Shown here one piece after another: positions 43,499-54,200 of a DNA stretch of 64,000 nt; the first letter of the stretch is position 1, and each line of letters begins with the position of its first letter. A program made the position numbers and the translations under genes. The DNA is from Strongylocentrotus purpuratus (taxonomy: Eukaryota > Echinodermata > Echinoidea > Camarodonta > Strongylocentrotidae). The notes beneath the pieces were generated by a model. It saw only the letters and a list, made by a program, of their open reading frames with translations. It ran no database searches and was not told the DNA's origin. The stretch is from the NCBI RefSeq assembly GCF_000002235.5, contig NW_022145604.1, positions 29,423,291 to 29,487,290 of the forward strand. Reading direction: 5' to 3'.

Positions 43499-44958
43499 CT
43501 GCGATGAAAGATAAGAAGGAATGATGCTAAGAATGAAATCAGTCAAAGAACAGCACACCAAACATCTCGAGTTTTATTTTCATCAAAAATGAATGATTCG
43601 AACTAAAAAAGACGATCGGAACTTTTTTTCGAATTTTTTTTTAAAATCAACTGTAATTTCATTCATTGAGTCGTTGCGAAATTTTCGGCTCGATTTGTAA
43701 ATGTTAACCCCCCCCCCCCCCCCCTTGAAAAATCCTGCGTACGCGCCTGGTTGTAATCATGGCATTGTGGCCGACATGAAGTCACAGGTAGTATTCCATT
43801 TATCCATTCGAGCTACTCATGCCATGTGAGTGGGATTGCACAGGAAATATAATCCATCATAAGATGATAGAAGCGGATCCTAATCAAATGATTGGTTGAG
43901 AGCGGTACTTTTCGTGCGACAAAGTCCGGCCCGAGAAATTGTAAAAAAGGGGGTGTATTTGATTTTCACCCGGATTTCTTTAAAAAGGGGTGTTTTTTAC
44001 TTTTTTTTCTCTCATCTCTTTGGACTCCTGAGAAATTATTCCGAATTTAGGGGGGTACATTGAGCATTTTTCCTGATTTAGGGGGTCTCCAAGGCAGGAA
44101 AAGCCCGCGAAAAGCCCGTGAAAAGGGGGTTCGGAAATATTGGCAGTCCTCAGATAGGGGGTGCTTTCAAAAAGAGGGAACAAGCATACGCGTACCCTAA
44201 ATAACACTGAGTGGGGGGGGGGGGGGGGTGCATAAATCAGTCATCCCGTAAAATAGTAACATTTTGCAGAGACAATATATAGATAGGCCTATTGTCTCTG
44301 CAAAAATTGTACCTGAAGCACCTTCGAGCGAACGTGCAGCTGAGATGCTAAGAAAGTAACTAAAATGTTTTAAAAATCACATTAGGTCAATTTACAAAAC
44401 ACAGGTCGAGGCGTTATTCCGGGTGTATTTAAGGGCAAATCTAGATGATGATTTTCACAAAAGCAATTTTAACTTTGTTGATTTAAATAAAAGTAAATTA
44501 TGTGTCCAAGTAACTGTGGGCATCCCCCCCCCCCCCCACTTCGGAGAATTTTTGCCCATTTTGAAGTAATTATTCCATATTTTAATCCTAAATGGACCGT
44601 ATGTGAATAAAGTTGGGTAGTGAAAAGGCCCAACGTAGGCTGGATAGATATCATCCGCGTTGGGTAATTTGTTTACCAATTTTTTAATTTGTTAAAAGAG
44701 TGTAATTAGAAAATTAACTATAATGTAGTTGTATACCACGGCACAGGCGCGTACACAGTGGGGGGGGGTGTTTGGGGTTAACCCCCCCCCCCCCTTGGTA
44801 TTTTTTTGTGTGTAAAACCCCCCCCCCCCTTTGGATTTTTTTTTTTTTTTTAATTTTTTTATATAAAAAAAAAAAATTATTTCCATGGCTGACCTAAAAA
44901 AGGTGACCTTACCCCCCCCCCCCCAACGGAGCAAAATGTCAAATTTTCAAATTTCGAG

Positions 44959-44994
<36 letters not shown>

Positions 44995-45086
44995 CCCCCC
45001 CCCCCCCCCCCCCCCCCCCACGCTTATTCAGAGGCTGGCTGAGTCGTTGCGAAATTTTCGGCCCGATTTATAAATGTTAAAACTCG

Positions 45087-45118
<32 letters not shown>

Positions 45119-46791
45119 TTGAAAAAATCCTGCGTACGCGCCTGCCACGGCATATTAAAAGAATTGCCATCAACCAAAGCCTTCTACTGAAGATAGATCA
45201 AATCTTCTGTCTCACACAAACCTCGGCTGTTGAACCAGAAGCCGATTCGGACGACGGCCAGGACCATGACCAAGAAGATGACCACGCGTCTCACATTGAG
45301 TTTAGTTGGTCTCATCATGTATTGACGGTGACGTCGGCGTGTGCTGGAAAAATAGGATTTATGAAAATCATGAAATTAAAATTGACTTTAATTCAAATTC
45401 AACTGTTGGAACCATACATGTAGGGTCATTCTAATTAAAGAAAAACATAAACAAATGATCACAAAAATACAAATAATAGTTTAACAAAGATAATTGAGTA
45501 GATATGTCAAAATTACAATAAATAGAAATAGCAACAACAAAAAATCTTCTTTTTTCCCCATCATTTATCAATTAAATTATAATACGAACATAAGAGCCAC
45601 AAAATTATTTCGATTACAAATAAAAACACATGAATTATACTTTTTTGTTTAACATAGTCAACATTTTTTTCCAGAGATGATGCTTTTCAACATTTTGCCC
45701 TCCATAATATTTCCTTTAAATAAATGTCGAATATGTTCGTAAAATTACCTTTTCTTTTTTGCGTATATAAAACATAAGAAGCTAAATTAATTAATAGATT
45801 TTTTAAAACTATATATTTTGAATTTGTATAATCACATTGCTTGCCTATACAATTATATCACCTTTTTTCGATTTTTTTCATTATCAAACAATACAGACCT
45901 TGTTCCAAAATATTTTGGAGTACTCACAGTTATATAATAAATGATAATAATTTTATGTGCATTTGCACTTCAAAAAATAATTATGATCAGATCTTTTGAA
46001 ACGATATAGATATTCACATGCTAATAACTCATAGAGTAGTTTGAAATTAAACTGTTTTAATCGTTTTTCCTTAACGTATGTCAAATTCATTTTTCCATAT
46101 ATTTGCCCAGGATAATTTTTTTCCACTAAAAAATCCCAATAAATTTGAACATTTGGATTTATAAAGGTTCTATCAACTAATACCTTATATATAATTTGTG
46201 AGATTTTTTTTGGTGAAAAGATTTACATACCACCACATGCCTCTTTTGGAATAATCATAGTACAGAGTTGTAAAGTAAATTGCATTTCTCGTAATGCTCT
46301 TTACATTCTTACATTTCACCTTCACCAGTTTAAAGACCATTCTTTGAGTCTTAAACGATTTTTTCCTTTATGCATTATTATGCCTGGTGCATTCCAAAAA
46401 TGAAAGGAGTGATCTGCTTCTCTCTCTCCTCCTTCTTCTTCTTCTTCTTCTTCTTTTTCTTCTTCTTCTTCTTCTTTTTCTTCTTCTTCTTCTTATTTTT
46501 GAATCTTTATCTTCTTTTTCTTGGAATGTACAGTATCTGACACCATTTATACATCTAGAGTCTTATTATGATAATCGATATAATTATATACTCGATATTA
46601 TGATCATCTTGATCTTCATGATCATGATCCACATGATCAGTATCGTGACCACCGCCACCACCACCACCTACATCATCATCTTCATCCTTATCATCATCAT
46701 CATTATTATCATTATCACCACCTCCACCACCACCACATTGTAATGATTCGAGCATGATACAAGCATTAACGTACCTCAAAGTTCTCTTCAT
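42084..46791 (-). CDS. Type II membrane protein with acidic repetitive ectodomain (unknown family)
   Basis: Exons 46791-46775, 45343-45222 and 43498-42084 join in phase. The start ATG at 46791 gives MKRTLSTRRRHRQYMMRPTK, a basic cytosolic tail; residues about 26-43 (VVIFLVMVLAVVRIGFWF) form a signal anchor, so the rest should be lumenal or extracellular. The ectodomain is rich in D, E and S, has sequons (NSS, NKT, NES), and acidic-flanked tyrosines (EEYYYDESED, DDDYESVDYDDDYEDS) of the kind tyrosylprotein sulfotransferase modifies. Then come 13-14 copies of ENNVDHDSVDH and a Lys/Glu tail ending QQDKDLH. The frame is broken twice in this assembly: a 32-bp unit at 42736-42767, and the GA run near 42326. 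The two shifts sum to a multiple of three, so either errors or repeat polymorphism are possible. I cannot name the family. Confidence 0.6.
42388..42850 (-). repeat. Coding VNTR, 33 bp x 13-14
   Basis: On the plus strand the unit is ATGGTCAACAGAGTCATGAT CAACGTTATTCTC. On the minus strand it gives [EQ]NNVDHD[SIF][VA]D[HN]. One unit (42454-42471) is 18 bp and one (42736-42767) is 32 bp. All six frames stay open across the array because 33 is divisible by three. Confidence 0.88.
43668..43750 (+). mobile_element. Solo right end of a hAT-like MITE
   Basis: CGTTGCGAAATTTTCGGC, a C run, and CTTGAAAAATCCTGCGTACGCGCCTG (pieces) equal the right end of 44744-45144. No left end was found upstream. Confidence 0.6.
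43970..44225 (+). repeat. Interspersed G-rich repeat, copy 2 (see 21476-21916)
   Basis: The order of shared blocks equals copy 1 and includes GCATACGCGTACCCTAAATA ACACTGAGTGGGG. It lies in the intron of the minus-strand acidic-protein gene. Confidence 0.65.
44744..45144. mobile_element. 401-bp hAT-like MITE with extreme C runs
   Basis: The ends CAGGCGCGTACACAG and CTGCGTACGCGCCTG are inverted repeats. Flanks 44736-44743 and 45145-45152 are both CCACGGCA, a perfect 8-bp duplication. It holds a C run of about 60 bases with one T (44961-45019) and another of about 30 (45087-45118). It lies 77 bp from the donor of the signal-anchor exon. Confidence 0.85.
45222..45343 (-). CDS. Acidic-protein gene, signal-anchor exon
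   Basis: Acceptor TATTTTTCCAG precedes 45343; donor GTTTGT follows 45222. It encodes the basic segment, ATG-ATG, RPTKLNVRR and the whole hydrophobic anchor. It ends one base into a Gly codon completed at 43498. Confidence 0.65.
45346..46774 (-). other. Intron 1 of the acidic-protein gene
   Basis: AT-rich, with a CTT repeat at 46425-46520 and CAC/ATC trinucleotide repeats at 46615-46740 that abut the first coding exon. Open frames across these repeats are trivial. Confidence 0.55.
46775..46791 (-). CDS. Acidic-protein gene, first coding exon (17 bp)
   Basis: ATGAAGAGAACTTTGAG followed by donor GTACGT. It joins to 45343 in phase (AG+C = Ser). The exon's 5' UTR probably extends upstream toward about 46960. 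A start at the ATG pair 45318/45315 in the next exon is the alternative. Confidence 0.5.
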
Positions 46792-47330
46792 GTGAACAAT
46801 GTGAAGATCCGTGACTTCTATCTACAAGTTGTCAAAATTCTGTTTATAAGCTAACCATTTATCATTCCCAACGATGGAACCTGAAGTAAGATAGCTAGCT
46901 CGGCGCCACATCACACGTTTTACTTCAGTCACAACAGAGGAAAGCTAAAACTATGTTCCTATATAGTCAGGGAAAGTAAGACATGCATCAGCGGCTGCAG
47001 AAGGAGAAATATTTCAATAACCCATTTAAAAATAAACGTATACGTGGTGAAAATACAAACGTCACTGAAAGCAGACACATACGATGGGGCGTTTTCACTC
47101 TTTTATGTTTTCTATTTACCCCCTTCCGTTGCGTAATCGAACAATAAGTTTTGCTGGTCCCACTTTCAATCAAATCTACTCGGTAAATATTGACATGGGA
47201 GCTGCATATTCTACACTGCTCTAGGTCAGCATGTTAATACCTGGTAAAACGGTGTAAAAGACTTGAGATTATTATAAAATCTCACTCTCTAAATGAATTT
47301 TTTCCCGTAGTCATGGTAAGCCGCCCGCAG

Positions 47331-47334
<4 letters not shown>

Positions 47335-47373
<39 letters not shown>

Positions 47374-47452
47374 GGGAGGGAGATAGAGATAAATAGAGAG
47401 AGCAGAGGGAGGAAGTGGAGGGAGAAGATAATATATATATATATATATATAC

Positions 47453-47499
<47 letters not shown>

Positions 47500-47515
47500 A
47501 GGAGAGGGGGGGGGG
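47335..47515 (+). repeat. Compound GA / TA microsatellite
   Basis: GA repeats, a G run, a TA repeat at 47431-47450, further GA repeats and another G run. Confidence 0.9.
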
Positions 47516-47710
47516 GGGGGGGTTGATCGAGGGCCTGAGAGCCCCAAATATTTTGGTAGCACAAGCATTGACATAATTATGCATATACACCATTTTCTTC
47601 GGCACTATACATAGCTTTACTTGCGGGAAAGGAAAAAAAAAAAGAGATTAAGAATATGGTAATTTGCTAGTACTTTATGATCCCCTTCCTGCCATAGTCA
47701 GTATGACGTC

Positions 47711-47717
<7 letters not shown>

Positions 47718-47757
<40 letters not shown>

Positions 47758-47870
47758 CCCTCCCTCTCTCTCTCCCGTCTCTCTTGTCCCCCTTCTCTCT
47801 CTCCCCTCTCTCTCTCCTTCTCTCTCTCTCTTTCTTTCTCTCTTTCTCTCTCTTTCTCATCACTCCAATT
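47718..47870 (+). repeat. CT-rich microsatellite
   Basis: CT dinucleotides, pure at 47718-47751 and then interrupted by CCC and TTT to 47870. Confidence 0.9.
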
Positions 47871-48119
47871 CTTCCTCTCCTACACCTCTCCCTTTCCCTT
47901 TCTTTTTTGACACAAATTTAAATTTGATCGATGAACTTTTTATGAAATGTCTATTATGCTTGATTTTTGTATTTATGTCATATTTTGTGTTATTGGAATT
48001 TGATTTGCAATTATATTGTGTCTTTGTGAAATACATCGCAATTCAGCCATTGGCTGCGATTATCTTTTTAATCAACCATTTCTATCTATATCTACCACGT
48101 CAAAATAAACGAACCGGCT

Positions 48120-48215
48120 GATCTTCAGAATAAACTAGTGTACATTTTCGTGACGCAATCAAACAGCAACTGTGACGAAGAATAACACTACGACGTCTGT
48201 CGAGACTCGAAACAG
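48120..48215 (+). other. MMADHC: Putative MMADHC leader exon 1
   Basis: Ends ACTCGAAACAG|GTAAGA, a strong donor. The start is not determinable. No long frame; CG-containing sequence (GTGACGAAG, CGACGTCTGTCGAG) differs from the AT-rich surroundings, as expected near a promoter. Confidence 0.4.
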
Positions 48216-51200
48216 GTAAGATTTCACCTCTTTTAGACAAAAATCTTCAGTGATTATAAGACGAACATGTCACTGATATAATGAAATTTTGAGTAGTGTC
48301 TAAGGATCAAGGCGATTGAGGGAGAATTGAGATTTATTACGTTCTTATTGCGCCCAAAATTTTATGTATGGTCCCACGCGTTTATAATGGTGTTGTAGTT
48401 AGTTTGATCGACCCCGCGGCTGTAAATTAGTGTAACACGCAATAATAATAATAATCAGGCCTTAAATTTCAATATTTTTAGGACAAGGCCTCTTTTCTGT
48501 AGGGCACATTCCTAACAGCACAAATATGAAAATTGGAAAGGGCACACAAAATCTCCAAGGCATTGCAAGGCAAATGAGAGGGGCATTGAGGCCAATCAAA
48601 ACGGCCATGTCCTTGGTGGCCTTGGATTGATTTAACTCATTTTTTTAAGCCCTGAATAATAATAATAATAATATTGTATTCTTATATCGTGCACGTATCG
48701 ACCTTACAAGGTCCTCAAGGCGCTCCAACATTACCCAGCTATGATAGGCAGCCTAGGCTGCCGATTTCGATGCTCACAGCAGATTCCTTCCTACCGCGGT
48801 ACCGGTTCCCATTTAACACCTGGGTGGAGAGTGGCAAGTGCAGATTAATGTCTTGCCAAAGGACGTAAGTGCCGCGGCGGGACTCGAACTGTGGACCCTG
48901 TGATTCACAGTCCGACGACTTAATATCCACTACGCCACAACACCTCTACACGCAACAATTAATTTATGTCATTCGTTGTTGATGGTATCGTGATATTACC
49001 GGTACCTGTTTTAATATTTATCACTCTAGTTGCATTTACATGTAGCTGTAACAAAGTGTAAACTAAAAACATCCTAGTATACATCCTGGCCCACCCGCCC
49101 GGGGTCCTTTCCCCCTCCCCCTCCGGCCTCCCCCCCCCCCCCCACTTCCCTGTTCCACAAGCGGGACTGCACTACTTGTTGCTACTTGCACCCTCTATAC
49201 AGCCAACAATGCCTAAGCGGTACCTGTCAATCCCCCATGATCCCCTTTTTCTTATGTTGATTGAGAGCTGATTTGATGAGTTAACCACCTACCTATAAAC
49301 TCGCTGATATCCATCCCCCAGACAGTTCTGACTCCATCACTACCTGCTTTTCAAAGAGGCCATGACGAGAAACTTAATTGAGTGCCATATTCCCAGACAC
49401 AAGTACGGCAAAGGAGCTTCTTTCCAGATACCACCAGGCTCTGGAACTCACTACCCCAGGCCGCCGTCACCTGTACCTCTCTGCCAAGCTTTAAGAGAGA
49501 GGTACTCGGGATCCAGCTCTGCTAAGCTACAGATGCCTTTTTAGCTGCACATACATTAGTTCATTGTAGACCTTTTATTGAGACACTATTATATATATAT
49601 ATACACTGTATATATACACCTGCACAGCACCTACAGCAGTATGAGAATACACCCGACGATGGCCTGTACCATGCAGGGAAGTCTAATCCCTCCTGACCAA
49701 ACTAGTGCAGAAAGGCTTTAATGAATCTTTTTCCCTCTCTATTTTATTAAATAGAGTAGACAATAGTGATACTCTCAAAATAGTCCTTTAAAGACCGTCA
49801 ATACTACTGGGCCAGAAGGGATTAGACCACACAGCGAGGTCACTGACAGGTGGCTATCTCATTAACTCAGCTCTCAACTAACATAAGAAAAAGAGGATTA
49901 TGGGGGACCAACAGGCACCGATTGGAGAAGTTTTCTATATAGAGGGAGCAAGTAGCTACAAGTAGGACAGTGGGGCCTTAAACGTTCTTTTTTTTCTTCT
50001 TCATATGCTCACCTATCCTGATTTGTTTCTCATGTTTCTTTTCAGTAAGGTGATGCAGATCATAGATACATGTACTACTTGAGATCCTGAAGCTTTCTTC
50101 TTTCTCTTTGGTTACAAACCGGTGGTCAACAGCTCAAGTCAAGAGCTTAGATCAAGAACAAGCCCTTCTTTGTATGCTAAAACAAACAGTAAGTTCGATA
50201 TAAATACTTAAAGATTAAGGTGAGTTCTGGTAAAAAAAAGAAAATGAATTCTAACAGAATCAAACGAAAATTACACTGAATGTTCAAGATTACAAATAAA
50301 TGTCATTTGTCAAACAATTTTGGTAGAAAATGTATACTGGCTGAGAAATGAGCATAGAAAGTTTAGGAAATCAAGGTAAGTAGCCCTGACACCATTTGTG
50401 TAGTCCCGTATACATCTTTCTGTGTACAGTGCTTATTATTTTACCAAGACTGGGCCAAATTTATTATGATTTTGATGACTCCACAACTTTGCAGTACACA
50501 CCAATACTTACATGCTACATGATCAACTTTTTCTGATCCATTCCATACCTTTTCTTTCACAATGCGATCGGATGACCAGAACTCACCTTTATCTTTAATG
50601 ATAATTGTAAATTTATATTTGTTCACAAATATACTCAATATACATACATAGGGACATCCTATCCTGTAATGTGTTATGCACTATAAAAGAACTGAGTATT
50701 ATTATTATTATTATTATTACAGTGATTCAAATTTTTCATCCATTCTATAATAAAATAAAAGTTATGTTATTCTTAGTTTAAAGGCTGGTACGTTTGAGTG
50801 TTTAAAAATGCGATGGTTACGCTTATATTTTTTTTATTTCACCAAATTTGTTACCTGACCAAACACTGCATTACAATTAACAATGAATATTTCATGGATG
50901 AGATTTCTCTGATTATGCATTGAAAAAATTATGTTCCTTGTCACATTCCTAAATTTCAAGATAAAGGAATAATTGGAAAATTCCAAAAAGAGCACAATAT
51001 ACATGTACATAAACAATGTTCATATATTTCTGAGGCTTTACATATGATTAGCAAAACCAGGCCCTGTAAAAAATATTCTTGTATTTTGTTATGCTATTTG
51101 ATTCCAAATGATTTGTGAAGATTTTGTTTTAACCCTTTGATTGCAGGTACCAGCTTCAGGGCTGAAAAGAGGAATGGCAAAAGTAAGTCAATATGCTATT

Positions 51201-54200
51201 GATCATGCTTTAAACATGTGCTGGTAGATATATAAAGCATTTAATACTTTTCATCAGGAAACAATAACATTCTTGCTTTAATTCCTTCAGGGTTTGTATA
51301 TTGTTAAGTTGAATGTTACTTTGTTTAACTCAAAGTGCTGTAATTTAATTATGGAAAATGAGAATGGTTACATTTTGTATATTCTGTACATTTGTACATT
51401 CTGCATTCAATCAGCAGATGTATGAGATTTATTGTATTATTACCAACGCTCCTTCTCTCCCCTTTCCTTTTCTTCTCTGCAAGTCACTCTCTTTTTTATT
51501 TTATTTGTATTGTTGTATCTAAGTTGAGGGCTGCGGGCACGTCAAGCTACTTTGCTTATTTCTGTAGCCCTCCTGCATGTAATGTATGTTAATTATGCAT
51601 TCAATATATTTGTTTAAATTCAATATATTTGTTTAAAATCGTTTATTATCTGTATAAAATTATATGCACTTGAATTATTGTATCAAGCCATATTATGTTC
51701 ATGAAAATGTATGATGAAAAAAAGAAAAAAGATGCAGATACCAATAAATCAAATCAAAATAACTAGTATTAAGATCACAAGTGCCAAGTTGAATGATGAT
51801 ACATATTTTTGTAATTTGGAAACTGCACATCAAATGTTTTGATCTGATATGAGTAGCAAATGGTGTACTTAAAACTTGGTCTGCAGCTTTAGACATATCG
51901 ATTGATAGATGTACTCATGTGCTATAACTGCCATATACTTTTAACTCCCCTCTATACCAAAATACGTGATTTTTTATTTATTTGTGTATTGTATATATTT
52001 CCACCAGCTGATTAGCCGGACGGGTTTCCTGTCCTACACCTCAGGGCTATCGGCCTTCAGGGCTGCCATCGTCCAAAGTCATCGCACTTTCTCAGAGTCC
52101 ACCAAGCACAAGCAGAACAACGGAGAGGACAGCTCCTACGGAACGCCTTACACCCTGTGGCCCGATGCCAAGCTGGGTCCCCTAGCCCCTCAAGATCCAC
52201 GCTTTCCTCTCCCGGGCAACGTGGGTCTGGGCTTGAGATTCCAGCCGCCGCAGCCTGAGGTAGGTCCTGATAATTACCTGATTTAAATCGGTTTCTGATT
52301 TATTTATTTTCTTCCCGATTTGTTTTCTTTACCCCATTTTTTTTCTTCCCGATTTTCCCCTTATTTTCTCTATTCTTCCCTATTTCCCCCCAATTTTCTT
52401 ACTCGAAAGGGGGAAGTGTTGTTAGATGCCATTCCCCCCCCCCCCCCCGAATCCTCTTTTTTTTTTACTCAAGGGGGGCGTGGTTGAGGGAAACCCCCCC
52501 CCCCTTTTTTTTTTAGTGCCCACTCTCACCCCTGGTCCGAGGAGGTCGAGTCTAGGTCGTTGTTGAGTAACTGATACTAGGGACTTTTAGATTTGTGTGG
52601 ACTGATACGTGTGACGTCCATTCAAGGCAGTGCATTAAAAGGACGTCGATCGTAGCAATCCCCATTGTCTTCGCGTGAATCTAAAAGTCCCTAATGTCTT
52701 TCTAACCCTTACAATGCCACTAAGATTACCAACATGCATCATTCATATGTATGTTTTACATTAATATGTTATACCCTGCTTTGGCAAATCCATTGTTCTG
52801 GGCCTTGTATGCTACATTGTTATACATATCTGAACAATTATAATTTATTTGTACCACTGTCTATTTCGATTATGAAATAAATGCTTCTATAAATACGATA
52901 TATAAAACTTCAAAGATGATTGAAATTTCGCAAACAAGGCTTTGGATACGCTCTGAGGCTACAACAACATGGGGGAAAATGAAGAGGCAGTTTTTACTTT
53001 TAACTTTATTGCTTTTCTTTTTCTTTGTTTATCTTGACACAAAAGTATCTTAACTTTTAACAAACATAATTCATGAACCCATTTTAAATTCAAGAAGAAA
53101 GACAAACAATTGTTTTCAAAATATAATTTAATATTAACAGCTTAAAGCCCTTTATTGCTAACATCCGACTATTAGATGAAACTTGATTTAGCATCCTTGC
53201 CAAAATGGCCCACACACCGTAGTTGCTGGCAAATCTCTACTGTAACATTGCAGTGATAGAGAATCTTAACGTGTGTAATTTAGTGTACATTACACTGGCC
53301 ATACGCATTTTGACATCATTCTCTGACCTTCTTTTTTCTTCTTTTTTCCTTCCTCTCCAAATTTCTTCATTCCCCCATTAGTTACGATTTATATATTGTG
53401 AGATAAATCGTGCAGAATATCATTGTTGTTTCCAACCCTCTTTATGATTCTAGATCCCAAGTCCATCAGCGGGTCCTGATGTACTGACGCACCCCCTCCC
53501 ATCCGACAGACATGCCATTGTGTGGGCTTACTATGTCCAGGCTGTCTCAGAAGTAAGTGCAATGTATCTCATCTTCTTTCTAATAGTGAAAGGGACTGAT
53601 CACCTGAAACTAAATTGCTCTGTATATTTTGGGTTCCATGCTGAGTTTAAATAGTATACTTCTGTAAAGAGATACACAGTAAACAACTAAATTATTCATC
53701 CCCTTTATAAATTAGATTTTTTTTTTTTTTTTGGGGGGGGGGGGGTGATTTTTGTTGTGATTTTTGTTGTGATTTTGTTGTAACTCAAGAATGAAAGGTG
53801 GACTGGTTGAAACAGGGCCTTTGTTGAATACTTTGAGATGTAAGCTTTAAGATGTCACCTTCTCAAGAAACATAAATCAGGAATAATCTATTTTTCACAA
53901 AACTTGGTATGGGAATTAATAATTTAGCCTTAACTGTATATTGTATTTGCAACACACTCCAAAATATTATTCTCTGTGATGATGCTTTCATACTGGCACA
54001 CTCAAGTAGATATAAAATGATTTTTTCCACTTCTACATTTTAATCCGTAACCATTTGAATGTCTCGTAGTATATATTTTGGCAGTGATGTTCTGTCTTCC
54101 AATATTAGACAAGTTTGTTTGTGTTGATGGTTCGTTTTCCCTTTCTTAACATACACTAAGCCAGTTCATAAATATATTCGGAACGCATGACCCCAAAATA

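Larger units (their letters stand above)
46795..48119. promoter_or_regulatory. Divergent intergenic interval between the acidic-protein gene and MMADHC
   Basis: The first coding exon of the minus-strand gene (46791) and the first MMADHC leader exon (ending 48215) point away from each other across about 1.3 kb. Inside lie GA/TA microsatellites (47335-47515) and a CT tract (47718-47870). I see no clear TATA box near either start; a shared promoter is inference. Confidence 0.35.

Noticed and set aside
46387-46791. Leu-rich plus-strand and Asp/Gly-rich minus-strand frames
   Set aside because: Trinucleotide repeats; only the 17 bases at 46775-46791 have splice support.
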